From DATCVA01 sp036567205 (GTDB taxonomy: Bacteria > Pseudomonadota > Gammaproteobacteria > Burkholderiales > Burkholderiaceae_B): DNA of 10,130 nt. A program made the translations under genes and the position numbers. Below, piece by piece: positions 1-6,661 of the stretch. The notes below the pieces were generated by a model, which saw only the letters and a list, made by a program, of their open reading frames with translations, ran no database searches and was not told the origin of the DNA. Within the stretch, counting starts at the first letter, position 1. Each line of letters begins with the position of its first letter. Where the stretch lies: contig DATCVA010000207.1 of assembly GCA_036567205.1 (NCBI GenBank), forward strand, positions 1-10,130. Direction: 5' to 3'.

Positions 1-221
1 CCCATCTCGGCGCGGTGCGCGACAATGGTCACCATGCCATCAGGCGCGATAGAGACGAACACCAACGGATCGTCTACTACCCCACCGGGCATCGTATCGG
101 CACCGTATTTTTTGGCGTTCGCCGCCCATACCGATCCGTTGGCGCTTACGGCCAGAAACAGCGCGCCCAGACTGCCTTGCAGAAACGTGCGGCGGGAGGG
201 GTTTTGCGTTGTCGTCACCAT
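1..221 (-). CDS. Molybdopterin-binding subunit of a xanthine-dehydrogenase-family oxidoreductase (partial, N-terminus only)
   Basis: This is the catalytic large subunit of a two-subunit molybdenum hydroxylase (isoquinoline 1-oxidoreductase beta / aldehyde oxidase type), which hydroxylates N-heterocycles or oxidises aldehydes. Only the first 73 codons are present; the gene runs off the left edge. The visible N-terminus has a twin-arginine signal, S-R-R-T-F-L-Q, with the two Arg at residues 10-11, followed by a hydrophobic stretch ending near VWAANA. A Tat signal is typical of this periplasmic branch. The segment PLVFVSIAPDGMVTIVAHRAEM matches the usual start of the mature protein. The ATG overlaps the TAA of the upstream 2Fe-2S gene (shared base at 221), and an AAGGGG Shine-Dalgarno lies 7 nt upstream, so the two are translationally coupled. 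The assignment rests on the Tat motif, the partner gene and this short stretch; the substrate cannot be read from it. Confidence 0.85.
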   Translation of the reverse strand, partial: MVTTTQNPSRRTFLQGSLGALFLAVSANGSVWAANAKKYGADTMPGGVVDDPLVFVSIAPDGMVTIVAHRAEM

Positions 222-691
222 TATTTTTCCCCTTGGGCCAGGTGGTTGGCAGCTTGCTGGATGGCCAAGCGGATGCGCGGGTAGGTGCCGCAGCGGCAAA
301 TATTGCCGCTCATGGCGTCCTCGATTTGATCTTCCGTTGGCGCAGGCGTAGCCTTAAGCAGGCTTACGGCCGACATGATTTGCCCCGCCTGACAATAGCC
401 GCATTGGGCAACATTGTTCTCAATCCAGGCCTGCTGCACGGCTCGGCCGACTTGATCACTTTCTATACCTTCAATGGTCGAGATATCACGTCCGGCCACG
501 GCCGAGATGGGCGTGACACAGGCACGGATGGGCTGGCCGTCCATGTGCACAGTACAGGCGCCGCACAGCGCCATGCCACAGCCGAACTTAGTGCCGGTCA
601 TGCCCAGCTCATCGCGCAGAACCCATAGAAGGGGCATATTTTCGGGAACGTTCACGTCTTTGGATTGGCCGTTGACTTGGAGGCGTGTCAT
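221..691 (-). CDS. 2Fe-2S subunit of a molybdenum hydroxylase (isoquinoline 1-oxidoreductase alpha type)
   Basis: This is the small electron-transfer subunit (156 aa, normal family length) that carries electrons from the molybdenum site of the neighbouring large subunit. Both clusters are complete. The N-terminal plant-ferredoxin-like domain has Cys38, Cys43, Cys46 and Cys58 (motif GCGMALCGACTV). The C-terminal helical domain has Cys97, Cys100, Cys132 and Cys134 (motifs AQCGYC and NICRCGTYPRI). There is no signal peptide, which fits co-export with the Tat-tagged partner. An AGGAA Shine-Dalgarno lies 11 nt upstream of the ATG. The gene overlaps the next one by one base and is divergent from the LysR gene at 941, so that protein is its likely regulator. 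No FAD subunit is visible, as expected for the two-subunit isoquinoline or aldehyde oxidoreductase class. Electrons would probably pass to a cytochrome encoded elsewhere. Confidence 0.95.
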   Translation of the reverse strand: MTRLQVNGQSKDVNVPENMPLLWVLRDELGMTGTKFGCGMALCGACTVHMDGQPIRACVTPISAVAGRDISTIEGIESDQVGRAVQQAWIENNVAQCGYCQAGQIMSAVSLLKATPAPTEDQIEDAMSGNICRCGTYPRIRLAIQQAANHLAQGEK

Positions 692-783
692 GGTGAAAAA
701 AGTTCCTGTATTTTTGAGGTGGGACGGTCGCAGAGCGATGACAATCGCCGCGGGCGATCAATGGTAACCTCCGGCATGGCATG

Positions 784-824
784 GAGCAATATGTGATAAT
801 TGCATGCCCTTATGAATATTGCTC
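784..824. promoter_or_regulatory. Nested inverted repeat, candidate LysR operator
   Basis: The spacer between the divergent 2Fe-2S and LysR genes contains a perfect 9-bp inverted repeat: GAGCAATAT at 784-792 and ATATTGCTC at 816-824. Inside it, at 796-813, lies a second dyad, ATAA-TT-GCATGC-CC-TTAT, with 7 of 9 pairs matching. Its centre is offset by only half a base from the outer one. The arms are about three helical turns apart. LysR-type regulators bind extended dyads in divergent promoters, and T-N11-A can be read within the inner dyad (T800 to A812). The dyad is seen in the sequence; its role is inferred from position and family. Confidence 0.55.
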
Positions 825-918
825 ATGATTGTGCGTATCGCCTGGTGGGCGCCATGTACTTCCATCCTGTTCAGATAATGCATCGTTGCAGCGGTAATCA
901 CTGTTGATGGTCCATGAA

Positions 919-936
919 ATTAACTTGGTTGGTAAT
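919..936. promoter_or_regulatory. Small imperfect dyad just upstream of the LysR start
   Basis: ATTAAC-TTGGTT-GGTAAT is an inverted repeat with 5 of 6 pairs matching. It ends four bases before the ATG at 941 and so covers the position of the ribosome-binding site, where no good Shine-Dalgarno is seen. It could serve autoregulation, but a dyad this short may be chance. Confidence 0.25.
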
Positions 937-940
937 TTAG

Positions 941-1834
941 ATGGTGCGTGACAACATTAAAGATATTCTTGCTTTTCTGGCCGTAGCACGCGAGGGCAGT
1001 TTTACTCGCGCGGCTGCCAAAATGGGAGTTTCCCAATCGGCGCTTAGCCACACTATTCGTGCTCTCGAAACAAGGCTGGGCGTGCGTTTACTTACACGCA
1101 CGACCCGCAGCGTCTCGCCCACAGAGGCTGGCGAGCGACTGATGCAGACGGTGGCCCCACGGTTGCAGGAAATCGAAGCTGAAATTGCGGCGGTCAGTGA
1201 GCTTGGCGCTAAACCCTCGGGAACAATTCGCATAACAGCCATAGATCACGTGATCGACAACGTGCTATGGCCGCGTTTGGTAAACGTGCTGGCGAAATAC
1301 CCGGATTTGCGCGTAGAGATAAACGCCGATTATCGTATGGTTGACATTGCCGCCGACCGCTACGACATTGGAGTGCGTTGGGGCGACCAAGTTGAAAAAG
1401 ACATGATTGCCGTGCGGCTGACTTCTGACGTCCGCTTGATGATTGTTGGGTCGCCGGGCTATTTTGAAACGCATCCGGTGCCAGTCACTCCACAAGATCT
1501 TTTGAAGCACAACTGCATTACCCTTCGGCTATCCAGTAGCGGTGGCGTTTATGCATGGGAATTGACTAATGGAAAGCGCAAGCAGCAGGTGCGTGTCAAT
1601 GGCCAAACCACGTTCAATAGTGTGTACCAGATGCTAAATGCCGCGATCAGCGGTAGCGGGCTGGCTTTTTTGACGGAAGATATCGCTGAATCGCATGTAA
1701 AAGCAGGGCGTCTGCGTAGCGTAATGGAAGATTGGTGCCCAAAGTTTCCTGGCTTGTACGCTTACTATCCAAGCCGTCGGCAGTCTTCTTTTGCATTACG
1801 GCTGGTTATTGATGCGATTCGATTCGGCGGTTGA
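941..1834 (+). CDS. LysR-family transcriptional regulator, probable regulator of the molybdenum hydroxylase genes
   Basis: This cytoplasmic DNA-binding regulator has 297 aa, the normal LysR length. The winged helix-turn-helix occupies about residues 6-65, with the recognition region GVSQSALSHTIRALE (29-43) and the wing RTTRSVSPTEAG (53-64). RTTRSVSPTE is typical of the large CrgA-like group. The effector-binding domain begins near SGTIRIT (about residue 92) and runs to the C-terminus. The ATG puts the helix-turn-helix at the usual distance from the N-terminus, although the ribosome-binding site is weak. The gene is transcribed away from the 2Fe-2S/molybdopterin pair, the classic LysR arrangement, so regulation of that pair is the best inference. 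The inducer is unknown and is probably the enzyme's substrate or product. Confidence 0.93.
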   Translation: MVRDNIKDILAFLAVAREGSFTRAAAKMGVSQSALSHTIRALETRLGVRLLTRTTRSVSPTEAGERLMQTVAPRLQEIEAEIAAVSELGAKPSGTIRITAIDHVIDNVLWPRLVNVLAKYPDLRVEINADYRMVDIAADRYDIGVRWGDQVEKDMIAVRLTSDVRLMIVGSPGYFETHPVPVTPQDLLKHNCITLRLSSSGGVYAWELTNGKRKQQVRVNGQTTFNSVYQMLNAAISGSGLAFLTEDIAESHVKAGRLRSVMEDWCPKFPGLYAYYPSRRQSSFALRLVIDAIRFGG

Positions 1835-1942
1835 TTTGAGCGTGGAATGACGAAGCGTTCATGATGTGATAACCCGTCTTTTGTGTTTAAGTAATGCGGC
1901 TTGACGACAGCCAAGCACCTATTTATGCATGATAGTTATTCG

Positions 1943-2893
1943 TTATTCATAAGAGCTTGCAATTTTCATCCGTTTGCTCACCAACACCAACGTGATACCG
2001 CCGAGCACTGCTATGCATGCTAATACAATTCGCAGCGTTAACACTTCGCCTAGGAACGCAGTCCCAATTAGTGCAGTAAGGATGGGTACGCATAGTTGCA
2101 CCGAACTGGCCTTGAGCACAGAAAGTTGCTTTATGACGGCATACCAGACTGCATACCCAAGACCCGAGGCAAACGCGCCGGAAAGTACGGCGCAAAGCAC
2201 GCCTAAACCATCCCATTTAAGTGAGGCAAAAAATGGCACTATAGCGAGCAAGCCAAAGGGAATTGCCCGGATGAAGTTATCCGCGGTGGCGGCTAACGGG
2301 TCGGAAGTTCCTTTGCCAAGCACGGAATACCAACCCCAAGCAGCACCAGCGACGGTCATGAGGAACGCACTACCCAAGGGCGGCGCGCTACTGCCGGGGA
2401 GCAACAGGTATACAAGGCCGACGAGGCTTAGGAGCAAACCGGACATAGACAGCGGCGTCAGCCGCTCGCCCTTGAAAACGCCGTACAGAAGCATGGTGAG
2501 TTGTACGGTGCCGAAAAGAATCAACGCTCCTACACCCGACTCCATGTTTACATAGGCGAGCGAGAAGGTGATGGCATATAGGAACAGTGCGACAGCCCCG
2601 GCCCAACTTCCTGAATGCCGAGCCAGAACTGAAGGTCGTATAGGTGTTGATTGCAGAGTTGACGCTAATTTCAACCGAACCAGCACATACAGCACTAATG
2701 CGCCACTAACGAGCCGCAGTACGGTAAAGCTAAAAGGATCGATGTGATCATTCATAAGCGCCAGCCGGCACAGTATGGAGTTGCCAGCAAAGGCCAGCAT
2801 GGCCGCACAGGTCAGCAGGGATAAGCGGGCGACCGAGGTTGCCGTTATGGCTAGGTTCTCGTCGGCAGACATTTTGTTTTGCCCCGGCAGCAT
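1943..2893 (-). CDS. EamA/DMT-family membrane transporter
   Basis: This inner-membrane drug/metabolite transporter has 316 aa and about ten hydrophobic segments arranged as two EamA repeats. The first repeat begins at LLTCAAMLAFAGNSILCRLAL, a typical DMT start with a conserved asparagine, and the second begins near GSAFLMTVAGAAWGWYSVLG. Family members usually export amino acids or other small metabolites; the substrate cannot be predicted here. The ATG at 2893 has AGGA about 9 nt upstream. A second ATG seven codons later (2872) also has a G-rich run before it, so the start is uncertain by seven residues. The gene is divergent from the LysR gene at 3170, a common exporter-regulator pairing, and convergent with the LysR gene ending at 1834. 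The 108-bp convergent gap (1835-1942) holds only a weak five-pair hairpin (GCTTG...CAAGC, 1899-1916) and no clear terminator. Confidence 0.92.
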   Translation of the reverse strand: MLPGQNKMSADENLAITATSVARLSLLTCAAMLAFAGNSILCRLALMNDHIDPFSFTVLRLVSGALVLYVLVRLKLASTLQSTPIRPSVLARHSGSWAGAVALFLYAITFSLAYVNMESGVGALILFGTVQLTMLLYGVFKGERLTPLSMSGLLLSLVGLVYLLLPGSSAPPLGSAFLMTVAGAAWGWYSVLGKGTSDPLAATADNFIRAIPFGLLAIVPFFASLKWDGLGVLCAVLSGAFASGLGYAVWYAVIKQLSVLKASSVQLCVPILTALIGTAFLGEVLTLRIVLACIAVLGGITLVLVSKRMKIASSYE

Positions 2894-2955
2894 CTTTAAG
2901 GTCCTGTTCTTTGCTACATCAAACGAATGGATGTTTCCACTAGCTTTGCAAGCGT

Positions 2956-3092
2956 ATCATGTCAATGATCGATTCCGGTATGTGCCCCATGGGCGTGAGT
3001 ACCAGTAATGTATATTCCATACGTGCGTCCATTCATCAAACTGATGTAACCAGTGTAGATAAACTGCGCGGACCGGAAAAGCGATGCTTTCC
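2956..3092. promoter_or_regulatory. Divergent exporter/LysR spacer with several short dyads
   Basis: The 276-bp spacer between the exporter and the second LysR gene contains four short inverted repeats. They are ATCAT-N4-ATGAT (2956-2969), GTAT-N5-ATAC (3010-3022), CATCA-AAC-TGATG (3034-3046) and a bulged hairpin GGAAAAGC-GAT-GCTTTCC (3075-3092). Any of these could be the LysR operator; none stands out. No convincing -35/-10 pair was found for either gene, although TGCTAATCT at 3133-3141 resembles an extended -10 element for the LysR gene. Confidence 0.3.
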
Positions 3093-3169
3093 AAAGTAAG
3101 CTTTTGTTAAATACGAACGGAGGCAGGGGTTGTGCTAATCTTGGCGGTGTTTAACATCATTAGGCGCAC

Positions 3170-4087
3170 ATGCGATACGATATTACCGATTTAAGGGTAT
3201 TCCTGACTGTCGTCGAAGAGGGCAACCTGTCGCGTGGCGCCGAACGTTGCCATCTGGCTCCTTCGTCTGTCAGTCTGCGCATCAAGGGATTGGAGAGTGC
3301 GGTGGGAACGCCGCTGCTCGTTCGTCGGGCTCGGGGGGTGGGCCCCACGCCGGCAGGTCAGGTAATGGTTGAGCATGCGCGTCGCTGCCTGGCCCAGCTT
3401 GAGCAAATGCACGCCGACCTGTTGCCTTACGCGCAAGGGCTCACGGGTCACATTAAACTGTTCGCCAATAACAACTCAATCAGCTCTTACATTCCGGACG
3501 ATCTGGCGCGGTTTTTCAGCCGGCATCCCTCCGTGCGTATTACCCTGGAGGAACGCATGAGTCACGATATAGTCGCTGCAGTCAGTGCGGGCAGGGCAGA
3601 CGTAGGCGTCGTGGCGCTGGAAACGGAATATCCGAATTTGATTTTCCTGCCGTATTATGAAGATCGGCTCGTTCTGGTAGCGCCGCTCGATAGCAAGCTT
3701 GCCGGGCAAGGAACAGTCAGTTTTGCCGAATGCCTTCATGAACCTTTCATCAGCCTGCAGCATGGCGCGGCGCTGCATACTTATCTAATGAATCACGCTG
3801 CTGCGTTGGGTGCTGCATTGGACCTACGTGTGCAAGTATCGGGGTATCGAGCTATTGCGCGCTTAGTGTCGTCGGGTGCGGGCGTCGGCATCGTCCCGCG
3901 CTCGGTACTCGAGGAAGCAGACAGTGAGCGTCTGGTCGTCATTGAGTTGTCCGATTCTTGGGCGCGTCGCGATCTGCACATTTGTGTCCAGCGTAATCCC
4001 GAGAGCCCCAATTATTTTCGAGATCAACTTGTAGAAATACTTCGCAGCAGTCCTGCTTCGAAAGAGACGGTAGCCGTTACCTCTTAA
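3170..4087 (+). CDS. LysR-family transcriptional regulator, divergent from the exporter
   Basis: This LysR-type regulator has 305 aa. The helix-turn-helix is near the N-terminus (about residues 4-62), with LSRGAERCHLAPSSVSLRIK as the helix pair and RRARGVGPTPAG as the wing. The effector domain starts at GHIKLFANNNS and contains the typical VGVVALE and GAGVGIVPRSV segments. The start fits the family; a weak AGG lies about 7 nt upstream. Its sequence is clearly different from that of the LysR protein at 941, so this is not a recent duplicate. The exporter transcribed away from it is the most likely target. The effector is unknown. The gene is convergent with Bug receptor 1; the strong hairpin at 4311-4340 lies between them. 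Confidence 0.93.
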   Translation: MRYDITDLRVFLTVVEEGNLSRGAERCHLAPSSVSLRIKGLESAVGTPLLVRRARGVGPTPAGQVMVEHARRCLAQLEQMHADLLPYAQGLTGHIKLFANNNSISSYIPDDLARFFSRHPSVRITLEERMSHDIVAAVSAGRADVGVVALETEYPNLIFLPYYEDRLVLVAPLDSKLAGQGTVSFAECLHEPFISLQHGAALHTYLMNHAAALGAALDLRVQVSGYRAIARLVSSGAGVGIVPRSVLEEADSERLVVIELSDSWARRDLHICVQRNPESPNYFRDQLVEILRSSPASKETVAVTS

Positions 4088-4399
4088 TCCTAAACGTTCT
4101 TTCCTGATCCGTATTGCATTCTACTTGTGCTTGTAATAGCTCTCTGAAGAGCGCCCAGCTGCCTTCAATTAAAGTAGGGTTGCTCAGAATGGATCCGGCT
4201 GTAGCTCTATTTTTGTTTGTATTTTGCGAACGCTGGTTTTGATTTTTTAATTTTCCTGTGGACATATTCCCTTTGTTTTCGTTAGGGTAACCTTATCATC
4301 TGTGTCGGCACTGGCCTGCCGATGAACTTCGGCAGGCCAGGATAAGATGCTGGTTTCGCGCAACGACATACGAAAAAGAAACCTCGACTATGATTTTGA
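4088..4399. other. Gap between convergent genes without a supported gene
   Basis: This 312-bp gap lies between the second LysR gene and Bug receptor 1. The middle (about 4195-4260) is AT-rich. A 62-codon minus frame crosses it (4265 down to 4077) but has no recognisable motif and overlaps the LysR 3' end, so it is not called. The only clear element is the hairpin at 4311-4340. Confidence 0.6.
4311..4340. terminator. Strong hairpin between convergent genes, probable bidirectional terminator
   Basis: CTGGCCTGCCGA (4311-4322) pairs perfectly over 12 bp with 4329-4340, leaving a 6-nt loop. A further pair of complementary blocks flanks it: CTTATC at 4292-4297 and GATAAG at 4341-4346, the latter directly adjoining the stem. 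Neither side has a clear U-tract. Its position 60 bp past the Bug receptor 1 stop and downstream of the LysR gene supports a terminator or mRNA 3'-end stabiliser. Confidence 0.6.
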
Positions 4400-5368
4400 T
4401 TACTGGTTTAGGCCCAGTTCTTTAATAAGTGCGCCATATTCCGAATATTCGGTCTTGATGCGTTCGTCGAATTCCTTGGTTGAGGTAGCGATTACGTCTA
4501 TGGACATGGCTCCCAATGTTTCCTTTACGTCCTCCATTCCTACTATACGGGCGATCTCGGCTTGCAGCGTTTGTACGATATGGTCTGGGGTGTTTGCGGG
4601 AGCAAGTAGTCCCAACCACATTTCCGCTTTGTAATCATTAAGCCCAACTTCGGCAATGGTCGGAACGTTGGGTAGGGCACTGAAGCGATTTGGCGTTAAA
4701 ACAACGAGTGGGCGCAATGCACCCGTCTGGATGTGAGGTAGGGCAAGGGCAGCGGGTATCACGTTCAGATCGACCTGTCCGCCCACCACAGCAACCGCTG
4801 CTGGGGTGACTCCGCCGTAGGGAATCTGTTTCATGCTGATGTCAGCCATTCGGTTAAACATTTCTGTGGCCAGATGTACCGAACTTCCGTTACCGGACGA
4901 CGAGTAATTCAGTGCGCCGGGCTTGGCTTTTGCCAGATCGATGAGTTCCTTGACGGTATTGGCCGGGACTTCAGGGTTAACCACCAGCAAATGTCGCACC
5001 GATGCGAAAAGCGTGATGGGCTTGAGATCGCCAAGAGGGTCGTAGGGCAGCTGCTTGATTGTGTGCGGCGCCATGGTGTGGCTGCTGGGCGTGCTGACCA
5101 GCAATGTGTAGCCGTCGGGTTTAGCTTTTGCTACATAGTTTGAGCCGATGGTACCGGTAGCACCTGGGCGGTTCTCGACAACGACAGCTTGGCCCAGGGA
5201 CTCTGATAATTTTTTTGCGATGATTCGAGCTGGAATGTCTGCTCCGCCTCCCGCTGCGAAGGGCACGACGATATTGATGGGTTTTGTGGGATAGGTTTGA
5301 GCCATTACCGGATTTATGCAAAGCGCTGCGATGCAAAGCGATCGAATAATGAATGAATTTTTTTTCAC
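4400..5368 (-). CDS. Bug-family (TctC-like) periplasmic binding protein, receptor 1
   Basis: This periplasmic solute receptor of the tripartite tricarboxylate transporter (TTT) superfamily binds small carboxylated compounds. It has 322 aa, normal length. The signal peptide covers residues 1-23, with KKNSFIIR as the positive region, a hydrophobic core, and cleavage expected after VMA. The mature protein starts QTYPTKPINIVVPF and then shows the family hallmarks: GGGADIPARI, VVVENRPGATG and AKPDGYTLL in domain 1, and LNYSSSGNGSSVHLATEMF in domain 2. The start is GTG at 5366-5368, supported by AAGGAG 8 nt upstream and by the same leader as Bug receptor 2. It lies 32 bp downstream of the broken OYE gene on the same strand, so it is probably last in that unit. 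No TctA/TctB genes are present; orphan Bug receptors are common in Bordetella relatives. The ligand is unknown. Confidence 0.94.
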   Translation of the reverse strand: MKKNSFIIRSLCIAALCINPVMAQTYPTKPINIVVPFAAGGGADIPARIIAKKLSESLGQAVVVENRPGATGTIGSNYVAKAKPDGYTLLVSTPSSHTMAPHTIKQLPYDPLGDLKPITLFASVRHLLVVNPEVPANTVKELIDLAKAKPGALNYSSSGNGSSVHLATEMFNRMADISMKQIPYGGVTPAAVAVVGGQVDLNVIPAALALPHIQTGALRPLVVLTPNRFSALPNVPTIAEVGLNDYKAEMWLGLLAPANTPDHIVQTLQAEIARIVGMEDVKETLGAMSIDVIATSTKEFDERIKTEYSEYGALIKELGLNQ

Positions 5369-5376
5369 GATGTGGT

Positions 5377-5382
5377 CTCCTT
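5377..5382 (-). promoter_or_regulatory. Shine-Dalgarno that fixes the GTG start of Bug receptor 1
   Basis: On the minus strand AAGGAG is followed by an 8-nt spacer and GTG-AAA-AAA. Bug receptor 2 has the same layout (AAGGAG, 8-nt spacer, ATG-AAA), which supports GTG as a true initiator. Confidence 0.75.
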
Positions 5383-5400
5383 GAGTTTTAGTTGTGTGAG

Positions 5401-6390
5401 CTATATGACGCGATTGACTGGCATGTTGCGCTCTTCGTCGCGGCGATGCAGTCGATGTGCGTAGCTGTGGGGCAATAAGTCGTAGGCGTGTTTATCGCCC
5501 AGTTCTTTGGCAGCGTGGGCGGGCCAGTGGGGGTTCCACATCACTTCGCGTGCAAGCGCAATCAGGTCGGCCCGGCCGTTTTGAAGTATGCCTTCCGCTT
5601 GGTGTGCCGTGGTAATCATGCCAACCGCCATAGTCTGAACGTCGGCTTCTTCCCGGACTCTATGCGCATATTCCACTTGATAGCCCGGTACGCGCGGCAC
5701 AATCGGCATCGAGGTCGAGCCCGAAACACCGCCCGAAGAGCAGTCTATGACGTCCACGCCCCGAGCTTTTAGTTCACGGGCCAGGGCAACGGTATCGTCA
5801 ATGTCCCAAACTCCTCCCTTGCCGTCGACCGAGGAAACTCGGAAGAACAGCGGTAGCGATTGGGGCCAGGCCGCGCGTACGACCTCGGCTACTTCCAGCG
5901 CGAAACGCATGCGTCCTTCACGATCGCCGCCATAAGCGTCGGTGCGCAGGTTCGTTAATGGCGAAAGAAACGCGTGTATTAAATACCCGTGGGCACCGTG
6001 TATTTCCAGAATGTCAAAACCTGCGTCGACCGAACGAAGCGTTGCTTCCCTCCACTGGGCAAGAACCGCCCGAATGTCTTGCCGGCCCATCTCTTTAACC
6101 TTGGGCCATTGCTGAGAAGGGTTGATGACACTGGGTGCGGTCACCGTCCATGGGGGGTATTTAGCCGGGCTGTTTTCCGGAGTAAGCGGGGTCCAGTTCT
6201 TCAGGGCGCCATGACAGGACGCTTTTCCGCCAGCGTGGCCAAGTTGAATAGCCGGAACAGATCCGTGAGCTTTGATGAAGTCATTGATGCGCCGGTATTG
6301 CGCGATGTGGGTGTCTGACCATATTCCTGCGCACTCGTAGGTTTTTCGGCCATGGGGTTCAATCGCGGTTTCTTCGCCGAAAATAATACC
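5401..6390 (-). pseudogene. Old Yellow Enzyme-family NADH:flavin oxidoreductase, 5'-truncated
   Basis: This is the YqjM/XenA-like branch of FMN-dependent ene-reductases, which reduce activated C=C bonds or act in CoA-thioester and aromatic breakdown. Codons are coherent from 6390 to the TAG at 5401-5403 (329 residues). They begin GIIFGEETAIEPHGR and continue through CAGIWSDTHI and IQLGHAGGKASC. The substrate-binding pair H-G-A-H-G-Y follows (His codons at 5998-6000 and 5989-5991), then LTNLRTDAYGG and the FMN-phosphate region NGRADLIALAREVMWNPHW. The first roughly 50 residues of the barrel, including the Cys-containing SPMCQY-type segment near the flavin, are absent. Upstream in frame a TGA occurs at 6424-6426. 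No ATG, GTG or TTG codon occurs before GTG 6144, which lies well inside the fold. The gene is therefore read as a pseudogene. It lies between Bug receptors 2 and 1 on the same strand. An assembly error at 6390 is the alternative. Confidence 0.8.
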
Positions 6391-6407
6391 GAGGTGGCCG
6401 GGGGTGT

Positions 6408-6600
6408 GAGGCCGACGCTGAAGTCATCTTCAGCGCACTCGCCAATGCTGGCGCGGACTTCGTTCACATGACCGAGTTCGAGCGCGGCCCTGGTCAACCT
6501 GGATCTGCCGACAGTGTTTGCGGCTAAGCCTGAACGCAGAGCCTTAGATAGCGCTACCCTGGGCCCGATTGCCAACATCAACGACAGTCAGCCTGTCTTT
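6408..6600 (+). pseudogene. Degraded C-terminal remnant of a second OYE-like flavin oxidoreductase, opposite strand
   Basis: On the plus strand, frame 6408 onward reads EADAEVIFSALANAG and then ADFVHMTEFE. This resembles the stretch before the FMN-binding end of many OYE-type oxidoreductases (a GVDFIHVTEFEA-like motif). At about 6480 the frame shifts and continues as SSAALVNLDLPTVFA. After an apparent internal deletion come PERRALDSATLG and PIANIND, resembling the C-terminal tail of the same class. The frame break, the missing glycine-rich FMN-phosphate segment and the missing N-terminal two-thirds show that it is a relic. It abuts the truncated minus-strand OYE gene head-on near 6390-6407 and is followed by a plus-oriented terminator. 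The match is by family memory only, with no alignment run. Confidence 0.55.
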
Positions 6601-6622
6601 GGCATGACGGAGCAGGCAATTG

Positions 6623-6657
6623 ATGGACGAACGACCCCGACTCATCCGTCCATTTTT
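6623..6657 (+). terminator. Rho-independent terminator-like hairpin, plus orientation
   Basis: ATGGACG (6623-6629) pairs with CGTCCAT (6647-6653). The run of five T from 6653 to 6657 begins with the last base of the stem. The U-tract lies on the plus side only, so the hairpin suits the plus-strand OYE relic rather than Bug receptor 2, which ends at 6662 on the other strand. The loop is long (17 nt), which lowers confidence. Confidence 0.5.
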
Positions 6658-6661
6658 CAAA

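Noticed and set aside
209..628. 139-codon plus-strand frame opposite the 2Fe-2S gene
   Set aside because: It is antisense to a gene with all eight cluster cysteines and has no motif of its own.
4077..4265. 62-codon minus-strand frame between the LysR gene and Bug receptor 1
   Set aside because: It has no recognisable motif, an AT-rich low-complexity start and a poorly spaced ribosome-binding site, and it overlaps the LysR 3' end.
6201..6581. 126-codon minus-strand frame upstream of the OYE gene, at first read as its frameshifted N-terminus
   Set aside because: Its residues do not follow the OYE N-terminal plan. Its 3' part overlaps, in another frame, the genuine OYE codons at 6201-6390, and the rest is antisense to the plus-strand OYE-like relic, so it is a shadow.
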